Both the position numbers and the translations under genes were made by a program. DNA of 64,000 bases, taken from contig CAYRNF010000002.1 in the NCBI GenBank assembly GCA_964425695.1, positions 310,001 to 374,000 on the forward strand, given 5' to 3'. The notes beneath the pieces are model-generated. The model saw only the letters and a list, made by a program, of their open reading frames with translations, did no database searches and was not told the DNA's origin. Numbering within the stretch: position 1 is the first letter of the stretch; every line of letters begins with the position of its first letter. Origin of the DNA: JAKPBU01 sp964425695 (GTDB taxonomy: Bacteria > Pseudomonadota > Gammaproteobacteria > Xanthomonadales > Xanthomonadaceae). Shown here in pieces: positions 8,337-15,802 of the stretch.

Positions 8337-10232
8337 ATGACCGGCTTCGCAGCGATCCGACACGGCCACCGCACGACAGCGCGCTCGCGATCGGCGGCCA
8401 TGCTGCTGGGCGTTGCGCTCGCGGTCGCGCTGGGCGCGTGCGAGCGGCCTGTGACGCAGGCGCCCGGGACCGGCGCCGCCCCGGAAGCGCAGCGCCGCGG
8501 CAGCATCACCATCAGCGGCGGCGACGAGATGGCCGAAGCCCTGAACTGGCGCGAGCCGGAGGTGACGCTCACGCCGGAAACGCTGGACGATGCCCGCGCA
8601 CGCGCTGCCGATGCGCTGCAGGCCAGGCACCTGTACCTGGATGCCGATGCGGCCGTGCCGCTGTACCTGGCGGTCCTGCGGGTGGCGCCGGACGACGCGG
8701 ACGCCAGGCGGGGCCTGGAGGCGTCCCTGCAACGCGTGCTGGAAGCCGGCGACGCCCGCCTGGAACTGGCCGGCGACGACGCCGACGCGCTGCGCGAAGC
8801 GCACGTGCTGGCGGCCGTGGCGCGGCGCGTGGCGCCGCAGGACGAGGCCGTGCAGGCCTACCTGCGCCGGGTGGACCTGGCCGACCGGCTCTGGGCACTG
8901 AACGCGCAGGGCGAATCGGAATTGCTGGCCGGACGCTACGGCGCGCAGGGCGGCGGCGCCATCGGCCGGTTCCGCGAGGCGCTGCGCCTTCAGCCCGGGC
9001 AGGCGCGCGCGATGCAGGGCCTTGCGGCGGCCGAGAGTGGCTTGATCCGCAATGCCGAAGCCGCCGCGGCGCGCGATGACTTCGAGGCCGCGTCGCGCTG
9101 GCTGGACCTGGCGGCCGGCGTGCGCGAAGGCAGCGGTCCGGTGATCGCCGATGCGCGCATGCGCCTGGCGCAGACCCGGCGCCGCCGCATCGCTGCGCTG
9201 CGCGACGCGGGGTTGCGCGCGTTGCCCGAATACAACGGCGTGCGCAAGGCGCGCGACATCCTGGGCGAGATGCTGCGCATCGCCGAGCCGGGCAACGCCG
9301 CCGCCACGGAACTGCGCACGCGCATCGACCTGGCGACGCATTACGGCCTGTTCCGCCCCGGCCAGGTGTTCACCGATGCGCTGCGCAACGGCGGGCGGGG
9401 CCCGCAGATGGTGGTGGTGCCGCACGGCGCGTTCCGCATGGGCGCCGACGCCGGCGAACCGGGCGCGCAGCCGTACGAGCAGCCGAGCCGCTACCTGCGC
9501 TTCGATCGCGGCTTGGCCATGTCCACGCGCGAGGTCACCGTGGGCGAATTCCGGCGCTACCTCGCGGCCACCGGCGCGCGCACGCGCGCGGCGCGGCGCG
9601 GTTACTCGATGCCCTACGACGAACGCAGCAACAACTTCGTGCGGCGCAGCGGCGTGGATACCGGCTCGGATTACCTGGGACGGCCCGCCCCCGACGACCA
9701 GCCGGTGCTGCATGTGAGCGCAGTAGACGCCGAGCAGTACGCCGAATGGCTGTCGGAGCAGACCGGCCGCAACTACCGCCTGCCCAGCGAAGCGGAGTTC
9801 GAATACGCGCTGCGCGCGGGCGGCACCACGCGCCTGCCCTGGGGCCAGGCCGGCGCGCCGCCGCCGCGCACCGGCAACTTCACCGGCAGCCGCGACCGAT
9901 CGCCCGGCGGCCGGCGCTGGAGCAATGCGCTGCAGGGCTACGGCGACGGCTACTGGGGGCCGGCGCCGGTGGGCAGCTTCCGGCGCAACCGGTTCGGCGT
10001 GTACGACCTGTCGGGCAACGTCAGCGAATGGGTCGCCGACTGCTGGCACGACGGCTACCGGCGCGCGCCCAAGGATCCCCGCGCCTGGTTCAACCCGGGT
10101 TGCAGGACGCGCGTGATCCGCGGCGGATCGTGGGCCAGTTCGCCCGCGCAGCTGCGCTCGGCGTGGCGCGCGCCGCTGGAACGCGACACCACCAACGCGC
10201 AGATCGGTTTCCGGGTGGTGCGCGACCTGTGA
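8337..10232 (+). CDS. SUMF1/formylglycine-generating-enzyme-like lipoprotein
   Basis: A protein of about 631 residues. A basic N region and hydrophobic core end in the lipobox LGAC (Cys about 35), so it is probably a lipoprotein. The middle (about 85-340) is alanine/arginine-rich and helical, TPR-like. Residues about 360-630 form a SUMF1/FGE domain: FRMGADAGEP, STREVTVGEFRRYL, YRLPSEAEFEYALRAGG, YDLSGNVSEWVADCWHDG and a final RGGSW...IGFRVVR block. Domains of this family oxidise cysteine to formylglycine or, in many bacteria, serve only as binding modules; no sulfatase is nearby, so catalysis cannot be claimed. ATG 8337 was chosen over an in-frame start 12 bp earlier because of position only. 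It points toward an M48 peptidase gene 73 bp downstream. Confidence 0.85.
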   Translation: MTGFAAIRHGHRTTARSRSAAMLLGVALAVALGACERPVTQAPGTGAAPEAQRRGSITISGGDEMAEALNWREPEVTLTPETLDDARARAADALQARHLYLDADAAVPLYLAVLRVAPDDADARRGLEASLQRVLEAGDARLELAGDDADALREAHVLAAVARRVAPQDEAVQAYLRRVDLADRLWALNAQGESELLAGRYGAQGGGAIGRFREALRLQPGQARAMQGLAAAESGLIRNAEAAAARDDFEAASRWLDLAAGVREGSGPVIADARMRLAQTRRRRIAALRDAGLRALPEYNGVRKARDILGEMLRIAEPGNAAATELRTRIDLATHYGLFRPGQVFTDALRNGGRGPQMVVVPHGAFRMGADAGEPGAQPYEQPSRYLRFDRGLAMSTREVTVGEFRRYLAATGARTRAARRGYSMPYDERSNNFVRRSGVDTGSDYLGRPAPDDQPVLHVSAVDAEQYAEWLSEQTGRNYRLPSEAEFEYALRAGGTTRLPWGQAGAPPPRTGNFTGSRDRSPGGRRWSNALQGYGDGYWGPAPVGSFRRNRFGVYDLSGNVSEWVADCWHDGYRRAPKDPRAWFNPGCRTRVIRGGSWASSPAQLRSAWRAPLERDTTNAQIGFRVVRDL

Positions 10233-10305
10233 GCGCGGCCTACACGCGCCACCGTGCGAGCATGTCCGCCGCCGTCCGCCGCAGGGGCGGGCAGGGGAGA
10301 GCGAC

Positions 10306-11229
10306 ATGCGACAAGATCCGTTCGGCAACCAGGGCGCGCCGCGGCGCCGCGGCTTCGGATTCAGCCCGAGGCTGCTGATCCTGGTGCTGTTCGCCGGGTA
10401 TGCGGCGTACTACTGGTTCTCCAACCGCAGCACCGATCCGCTGACCGGCGAAGCGGTGGTGATCGACAAGAGCATCACCCCGGAGCAGGAGAAGGCGCTG
10501 GGGCTGCAGGCGTTCGAGGAGATCCTGCAGACCGAACAGCCGGTGGATCCGAACTCGCAGATCGCGCGCCAGATCCGCGAGATCGCGCAGCGGCTGATCG
10601 CCAAGGTGCCGCAGACCACCGATGCCGTGGCCGAGGAGAACGGCCTGGAGCCCACCGGCATCGAGCGCAGCTTCGACTGGGACGTGGCGGTGCTGAACTC
10701 GGAACAGGCCAACGCGTTCTGCCTGCCGGGCGGCAAGATGGCGGTGTACACCGGACTGGTGCCAGTGGCCCAGAACGCGGACGCCATGGCGATCGTGATG
10801 GGCCACGAGATCTCCCACGCGCTGCTGCGCCACGGCGCGCAGCGCATGACCCGCGGCAAGCTGGAGCAGCTCGGGCAGATGGCCGGCATGGCCAGCGGCA
10901 TGGACCCCGGCGCGATGCAGGCGGTGATGGCGGCCTACGGTTACGGCAGCGCGCTGCCGTACGCGCGCAGCCAGGAATCGCAGGCCGACGAGCTCGGCCT
11001 GATGCTCGCCGCGGCCGCCTGCTACAACCCGCAGGAAGCGGTGCCGCTGTGGGAGCGCATGAGCCAGATGAGCGGTGGGCAGAACCCGCCCGAGTTCGCG
11101 TCCACCCATCCCAGCGCGGGCACCCGCATCGAACATCTGCAGTCGCTGATGCCCAAGGCGATGGAGTACCGGGCGAAGTTCTGCGAAACCGCCGGCGCTG
11201 GCGCCAGCGGCAGCACCGGCATGCCCTGA
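10306..11229 (+). CDS. M48-family membrane-anchored metallopeptidase
   Basis: A 307-residue Ste24-like (M48) zinc peptidase. A single N-terminal transmembrane or signal-anchor helix (about 21-37) is followed by a periplasmic-type domain. The zinc motif HEISH is at residues 167-171 and the third ligand is probably the Glu of ESQADE (about 224). The family includes LoiP and BepA, envelope quality-control proteases. Its start follows a GGGGAGAGCGAC ribosome binding site. It may form a unit with the upstream SUMF1-like lipoprotein gene. A second M48 protease, HtpX, is encoded 3.5 kb away. Confidence 0.92.
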   Translation: MRQDPFGNQGAPRRRGFGFSPRLLILVLFAGYAAYYWFSNRSTDPLTGEAVVIDKSITPEQEKALGLQAFEEILQTEQPVDPNSQIARQIREIAQRLIAKVPQTTDAVAEENGLEPTGIERSFDWDVAVLNSEQANAFCLPGGKMAVYTGLVPVAQNADAMAIVMGHEISHALLRHGAQRMTRGKLEQLGQMAGMASGMDPGAMQAVMAAYGYGSALPYARSQESQADELGLMLAAAACYNPQEAVPLWERMSQMSGGQNPPEFASTHPSAGTRIEHLQSLMPKAMEYRAKFCETAGAGASGSTGMP

Positions 11230-11317
11230 GCGGCCCGCGCGCGCATCGAGGGGTGCGCATGCTGGAGGAGCGGGCGATGCCCGCTCTTTCGATATCCGGC
11301 GCCGGGGCGGCGCGGAT

Positions 11318-12058
11318 TCAGAAGCTCATGAACAACCCGCCGTTCACCGGGATATTGGCGCCGGTGATGAAGCCGGCTTCGTCCGCGGTCAGGAATTCCA
11401 CGGTGCGCGCGATCTCCGACGGCTTGCCCAGCCGGCCTACCGGCACCTTGTCCACGATGCCGGCGCGGATCTCCTCCGGCATCGCCATCACCAGCGCGGT
11501 CTCGCAGTAGCCCGGCGATACCGAATTCACGGTCACGCCCTTGCGCGCCACTTCGCGCGCCAGCGCCATGGTGAAGCCGTGCATGCCGGCCTTGGCCGCG
11601 GAATAGTTGGTCTGCCCGAACTGGCCGGTCTGGCCGTTCACCGAACTGATGTTGACCACGCGCCCGAAGCCGCGTTCGACCATCCCGTCGACGGCGTGGC
11701 GGCACATGTGGAACAGGCTGTCCAGGTTCACGTTCATCACCGCGTCCCACTGCACGCGGTCCATCTTGCGCAGCGTGGTGTCGCGGGTGATGCCGGCGCC
11801 GTTGACCAGGATGTCCACGCCGCCGTGTTCGGCCTCGACCTTGCGCAGCATCGCGCCGCAGGCATCGAAGTCGGCGACGTCCACGCCTTCGAAATGCACG
11901 TCGAGCGAGGCCACGGCGTGGCGGAACGTCGCGATGCGGTCCTCGCTGGTCGGCAGGTCCGCGGCCACGACGCGGCGCCCGGCCCGCGCCAGCGCCATGC
12001 AGATGTCCGTGCCCAATCCGCCGATGCCCCCGGTCACCACCGCCACGCGCTTGCCCAT
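11318..12058 (-). CDS. phbB: Acetoacetyl-CoA reductase (SDR), copy downstream of phaR
   Basis: A 246-residue short-chain dehydrogenase that reduces acetoacetyl-CoA to (R)-3-hydroxybutyryl-CoA with NADPH, feeding polyhydroxybutyrate synthesis. The nucleotide motif TGGIGGLG is at about residues 9-16, the NAG-equivalent reads NGAG, and the catalytic Ser, Tyr and Lys appear in ISSVNGQ...YSAAKAG. The motif GQTGQFGQ is typical of PhbB/PhaB rather than FabG. It lies 199 bp downstream of phaR on the same strand. A second phaB-like gene lies on the other side of phaR. FabG-like activity cannot be excluded. Confidence 0.88.
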   Translation of the reverse strand: MGKRVAVVTGGIGGLGTDICMALARAGRRVVAADLPTSEDRIATFRHAVASLDVHFEGVDVADFDACGAMLRKVEAEHGGVDILVNGAGITRDTTLRKMDRVQWDAVMNVNLDSLFHMCRHAVDGMVERGFGRVVNISSVNGQTGQFGQTNYSAAKAGMHGFTMALAREVARKGVTVNSVSPGYCETALVMAMPEEIRAGIVDKVPVGRLGKPSEIARTVEFLTADEAGFITGANIPVNGGLFMSF

Positions 12059-12257
12059 CTCGCCTCTTGCTCCGGAACCGGTTTCAAATACGACTCGTCG
12101 AAAGATCGCCGGCCTGCGTTGCGCGGGCGACCTGCTTGCGTTTGGGAAAGGGGCGATGCGCCGGCAGGCCGCGTGCTACGTGCCCTGCGCGGGGCCAGGC
12201 AACCGGCCACGCGCAGGCATCCCGGCAGGCGCGCCCGGCGCCCGCAAGGCGCGTCGT

Positions 12258-12752
12258 CTACTTGGCCTCGTTCTTGCCGGGGCCGGACGGCTTGCCCGGC
12301 GCGACCGGCCGGCCCATGCCGCCGATCAGGTTCTGCTGGAATTCCTTCCACAGTTCCAGGTTGCGCTCGGTGAGCTGGTTCATCATGGTCCACGGCGACT
12401 GGCCCAGCGCGCCGCCCATCTGGCGCCGGAACTGGTCCTGCTGGTCCAGGAACATCTGCATGCTGCGTTCCAGGTAGCTGCCCATGAAGCCCTGCAGCGA
12501 ATCGCCGTAGAAGCGGATGATCTGGCTCAGCAGCTGCGTGGACAGCATCGGCTGCCCGTCGCCCTCGTGCTCGGCGATGATCTGCAGCAGCACCTGCCGG
12601 GTCAGGTCCTCGCCGCTCTTGGCATCGCGGACCTCGAACTCCTCTCCGTCCACGATCAGCTGGCGCACATCCTCGATCGTGATGTAGCTGGAGATCTCGG
12701 TGTCGTAGAGGCGGCGGTTCGGATACTTCTTGATGACGCGGGCTGCGGCCAT
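12258..12752 (-). CDS. phaR: Polyhydroxyalkanoate synthesis repressor PhaR
   Basis: A 164-residue PhaR. The N-terminal DNA-binding domain is highly characteristic (KKYPNRRLYDTEISSYIT, residues about 8-25), followed by the granule/PHB-associated region (YLERSMQMFLDQQDQFRRQM). PhaR represses phasin and its own gene and is released when it binds PHB. The gene lies between two acetoacetyl-CoA reductase genes on the same strand. A palindromic site 20 bp upstream of its start may be an autoregulatory operator. Confidence 0.95.
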   Translation of the reverse strand: MAAARVIKKYPNRRLYDTEISSYITIEDVRQLIVDGEEFEVRDAKSGEDLTRQVLLQIIAEHEGDGQPMLSTQLLSQIIRFYGDSLQGFMGSYLERSMQMFLDQQDQFRRQMGGALGQSPWTMMNQLTERNLELWKEFQQNLIGGMGRPVAPGKPSGPGKNEAK

Positions 12753-12771
12753 GGAGCAACGACTCTAGATG

Positions 12772-12788
12772 ATGCTGGACCGCAGCAT
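12772..12788. promoter_or_regulatory. Candidate PhaR operator
   Basis: ATGCTG (12772-12777) and CAGCAT (12783-12788) form a perfect 6-bp inverted repeat around GACCG, ending 20 bp upstream of the phaR start. PhaR proteins elsewhere bind sites built on CTGC/GCAG repeats and repress their own gene. This is a short palindrome in GC-rich DNA, so chance is possible. Confidence 0.3.
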
Positions 12789-13002
12789 GGCGCAGCGCAC
12801 CACCCGTTGCAACCCGACGCCCGCGTACGGCACAAGGGTAGGAAGGCATGGGTCGCGGGCCGCGTGCGTCCCCTACGGCCGGCAACCCGGCCGCGGCGGC
12901 AGGCGCCTGCAAGCAGCGTCTTCCGACGCCAACGCAGGTTGCCGGGCGGTGCTCACCGGTCGCGCGAACAGGGCCGCGGCTGTACCCGCTCCGGCAGGTG
13001 CG

Positions 13003-13743
13003 CTACCAGCCCATGTACTGGCCGCCGTTGGCGGACAGGTTGGCACCGGTGATCCAGCTGGCCTCGTCGGGGATGAAGAACCCGACCGCGTAGGCGATTT
13101 CTTCCGGCGTGCCCAGGCGTCCGGTGGGGATCTGGGCCACGATCTTCTCGCGCACCTGCTCGGGCACCGCCATCACCATGTCGGTGCCGATGTAGCCGGG
13201 GGACACCGTATTCACGGTGATGCCGAACTTCGCGTTCTCCTGTGCCAGCGAGATGGTGAACCCGTGCATGCCCGCCTTGGCCGCGGCGTAGTTCGCCTGG
13301 CCGTACTGGCCTTTCTGGCCGTTGATCGAGCTGATCTGGATGATCCGGCCCCACTTGCGGTCGCGCATGCCCTCGATCACCGGGCGGGTGACGTTGAAGA
13401 CCGAGTTGAGGTTGGTGTTGATGACCTCGTTCCACTGCTGGGCGGTCATCTTGTGGAAGGTGCCGTCGCGGGTGATGCCGGCGTTGTTGACCAGGATGTC
13501 CACGGGGCCAAGCTGGCGCTCCACCTGGCGCACCATCGCCTCGGCTTCCTCCGGCGTGGACACGTCGCCGCGCGCCAGGGCGACGTCGTAGCCGGCGTCC
13601 TCCATCTGCTGCTGCCAGGCGCGGGCCCTCTCCTCGTTGCGGAAGTTGGTCGCGACCCTGTGGCCCTGGTCGGCGAGCCTTTTCACGATGGCGGTGCCGA
13701 TGCCGCCAGTGCCGCCGGTGACCAGTGCGATGCGAGACGTCAT
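13003..13743 (-). CDS. phbB: Acetoacetyl-CoA reductase (SDR), copy upstream of phaR
   Basis: A 246-residue acetoacetyl-CoA reductase of the PhbB type: TGGTGGIG cofactor motif, NNAG, ISSINGQKGQYGQANYAAAKAG catalytic region and IPTGRLGTPEEIA. The ATG at 13743 follows a strong GGAGGG ribosome binding site. It is clearly related to, but diverged from, the copy at 11318-12058. Gene order on the minus strand is phbB, phaR, phbB. No PHB synthase (phaC) or thiolase (phaA) is in the window, so the pathway partners are elsewhere. Confidence 0.9.
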   Translation of the reverse strand: MTSRIALVTGGTGGIGTAIVKRLADQGHRVATNFRNEERARAWQQQMEDAGYDVALARGDVSTPEEAEAMVRQVERQLGPVDILVNNAGITRDGTFHKMTAQQWNEVINTNLNSVFNVTRPVIEGMRDRKWGRIIQISSINGQKGQYGQANYAAAKAGMHGFTISLAQENAKFGITVNTVSPGYIGTDMVMAVPEQVREKIVAQIPTGRLGTPEEIAYAVGFFIPDEASWITGANLSANGGQYMGW

Positions 13744-13774
13744 TGCGTTCCCTCCGGAAGTGTCCGCGGGCATT

Positions 13775-14686
13775 CTAGGCACGCACGGTGACGTTTCCGT
13801 TGTGCAGCGCGGCGAGCGGCATGGCATGCAAGCGCGCGATGCGATGCGGTTCGAACGCCGCCACCGCGGCGCGCAGCAGCGCAGGCACGCCGCCGGCACT
13901 GCCCAGGCGAGCGGGATCCTGGCCCAGCGCGCACCACGCCGCGCGCAGCGCCGGCAGCGGGTCGTCGTCATCCACCGGCAGCGCGGCGGCGGACTTCGAC
14001 AGCTTCTTCCCGTCCGCGCCCAAGATCAGCGGCAGGTGCGCGTGGCGCGGCGTGGGCAGCCGCAGCAGCCGCTGCAGCAGGATCTGGCGTGGGGTGGAAT
14101 CGAGCAGGTCGGCGCCGCGCACCACGTCGGTGATCCCTTGCGCGGCATCGTCCACCACCACCGCGAGCTGGTAGGCCCACAGGCCGTCGGCGCGCCGCAG
14201 GACGAAATCGCCCACCTCACGGGCCACGTCCTGTCGTTGCGGGCCCTGCACCAGGTCGTCGAAGGCAACGCAGCTGGGGTGCGGCACGCGCAGTCGGATG
14301 GCGGGATCGGCGCGCCGCGCACCGGGCGCGCACGCCCGATGGATGCCGCCTGTGCCGGCCAGGTCCGCGCGGCTGCAGTGGCATTCGAATGCACGGCCCG
14401 ACGCGAGCAGCCGTTCCAGCGCGGAGGCGTATGCGTCGTGGCGCCGGCTCTGGTACAGCACCGGCCCATCGGCCTCCAGACCGAACGCCGACAGCGTACG
14501 CAGCTGCCCGGCGGCAGCGCCGGCGACCTCGCGCGGCGGGTCCAGGTCCTCGATCCGCACCCACCATTCCCCGCCGGACTGCCGCGCCAGCAGCCAGCTG
14601 CCGAACGCGGCCAGCAGCGACCCGAAATGCAGCGCGCCGGTGGGCGAGGGGGCGAAGCGGCCGCGGTAGCGGGGCGGGGGATCCAT
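13775..14686 (-). CDS. gluQ: Glutamyl-Q tRNA(Asp) synthetase
   Basis: A 303-residue paralogue of glutamyl-tRNA synthetase lacking the anticodon-binding domain, which attaches glutamate to queuosine at position 34 of tRNA-Asp. The class I signature appears as PSPTGALHFGS (HIGH-like, about 13-23) and KKLSKS (KMSKS-like). The Cys-rich zinc site FECHC...GGIHRAC is present. The start ATG is at 14686; htpX is divergent and its likely promoter overlaps this gene's 5' end. Together with folE2 further on, the window holds two genes connected with queuosine/folate metabolism. Confidence 0.93.
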   Translation of the reverse strand: MDPPPRYRGRFAPSPTGALHFGSLLAAFGSWLLARQSGGEWWVRIEDLDPPREVAGAAAGQLRTLSAFGLEADGPVLYQSRRHDAYASALERLLASGRAFECHCSRADLAGTGGIHRACAPGARRADPAIRLRVPHPSCVAFDDLVQGPQRQDVAREVGDFVLRRADGLWAYQLAVVVDDAAQGITDVVRGADLLDSTPRQILLQRLLRLPTPRHAHLPLILGADGKKLSKSAAALPVDDDDPLPALRAAWCALGQDPARLGSAGGVPALLRAAVAAFEPHRIARLHAMPLAALHNGNVTVRA

Positions 14687-14689
14687 CGC

Positions 14690-14719
14690 TTGAATTTAAC
14701 CGTGTCCTGCCACACTAAT
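14690..14719 (+). promoter_or_regulatory. Candidate sigma-70 promoter of htpX
   Basis: TTGAAT (14690-14695) and ACTAAT (14714-14719) are separated by 18 bp and lie about 43 bp before the htpX start. Both hexamers are near consensus in otherwise GC-rich DNA. A heat-shock sigma-32 promoter is an alternative, since htpX is often heat induced, but no clear sigma-32 pattern was recognised. Confidence 0.45.
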
Positions 14720-14761
14720 GGACATGTGCGCGCGGGGTGCGCGCTGGAAGAGACCTCAGTC

Positions 14762-15658
14762 ATGTTGAAGCGTGTCGGATTGTTCCTGATGACCAACCTG
14801 GCGGTGCTGGCGCTGGTCAGCATCGTGATGTCCGTGCTGGGCGTGAACCCGCAGCAGTTCGGCGGGCTGCTGATCATGGCGGCGCTGTTCGGCTTCGGCG
14901 GCTCGCTGTTCTCGCTGATGATTTCCAAGTGGACGGCGAAGAAGTTCACCGGTGCCCAGGTGATCGAGAACCCCACTTCGGAAGGCGAGCGCTGGCTGGT
15001 GGAGACGGTGCGGCGCCAGGCCGAGGCGGCCGGGATCAAGATGCCGGAAGTGGCGATCTACGACGGCCCGGAAATCAACGCCTTCGCCACCGGCCCGAGC
15101 CGCAACAATTCGCTGGTGGCCGTGTCCACCGGCCTGCTGCGCGCCATGGACCGCGACGAGGCCGAAGCGGTGCTGGGCCACGAGGTCAGCCACGTCGCCA
15201 ATGGCGACATGGTCACCATGGCGCTGCTGCAGGGCGTGCTGAACACCTTCGTGATCGTGCTGTCGCGCCTGGTGGGCCGCGCCATCGACGGCTACCTGGG
15301 CAACCGCGAGGGCTACGGCATCGGCTACTACCTCAGCGTGTTCGTGCTGGACATGATCTTCGGCCTGTTCGCGTCGATGATCGCCATGTGGTTCTCGCGC
15401 CACCGCGAGTTCCGGGCCGATGCCGGCGGCGCCGCGCTCGCGGGCAAGGGCAAGATGATCGCGGCGCTGGAACGGCTGGCGCAGACCTACGGCGAGAGCA
15501 CCCTGCCCAAGCAGGTCGCGGCCTTCGGCATCAGCGGCGGCGTGGGCAGCGGCCTGAAGCGGCTGCTGATGAGCCATCCGCCGCTGGAAGAGCGCATCGC
15601 CGCGCTGCGTGCGGCGACCCCCGATCGCAGCGACGTGCGGCAGGGCGTCGTCGCCTGA
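14762..15658 (+). CDS. htpX: Membrane protease HtpX
   Basis: A 298-residue integral-membrane zinc protease involved in degradation of misfolded membrane proteins. Two N-terminal transmembrane helices (about 5-26 and 33-53) precede the metal site HEVSH at 140-144. Further hydrophobic helices span about 155-205, and the third ligand lies in REFRADAGGA. Length matches E. coli HtpX. ATG 14762 was chosen because it starts the conserved MLKRVGLFLMTN. It ends in a strong terminator. Confidence 0.97.
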   Translation: MLKRVGLFLMTNLAVLALVSIVMSVLGVNPQQFGGLLIMAALFGFGGSLFSLMISKWTAKKFTGAQVIENPTSEGERWLVETVRRQAEAAGIKMPEVAIYDGPEINAFATGPSRNNSLVAVSTGLLRAMDRDEAEAVLGHEVSHVANGDMVTMALLQGVLNTFVIVLSRLVGRAIDGYLGNREGYGIGYYLSVFVLDMIFGLFASMIAMWFSRHREFRADAGGAALAGKGKMIAALERLAQTYGESTLPKQVAAFGISGGVGSGLKRLLMSHPPLEERIAALRAATPDRSDVRQGVVA

Positions 15659-15701
15659 CCGGCCTGTGTCCGGCAGTGCCGGACGCCCGTCGGAAAACAC
15701 G

Positions 15702-15723
15702 AGGCCCGCCGCAAGGCGGGCCT
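15702..15723. terminator. Bidirectional terminator between htpX and fimX
   Basis: AGGCCCGCC (15702-15710) pairs perfectly with GGCGGGCCT (15715-15723) around a GCAA tetraloop. On the plus strand it is followed by TCTCTATT and on the minus strand by CGTGTTTT, so it can serve both convergent genes. Confidence 0.85.
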
Positions 15724-15802
15724 TCTCTATTAGGGCGGTTGCAGCGTCGGCTGGAGCCGCTTTCCCCGGCGACGGGTCCGCGACCGCGCGGCCGGCCGCG
15801 GG

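Noticed and set aside
12059..12257. Possible small gene between phaR and phbB
   Set aside because: Frames there are short, lack ribosome binding sites and overlap antisense sequence of both genes.
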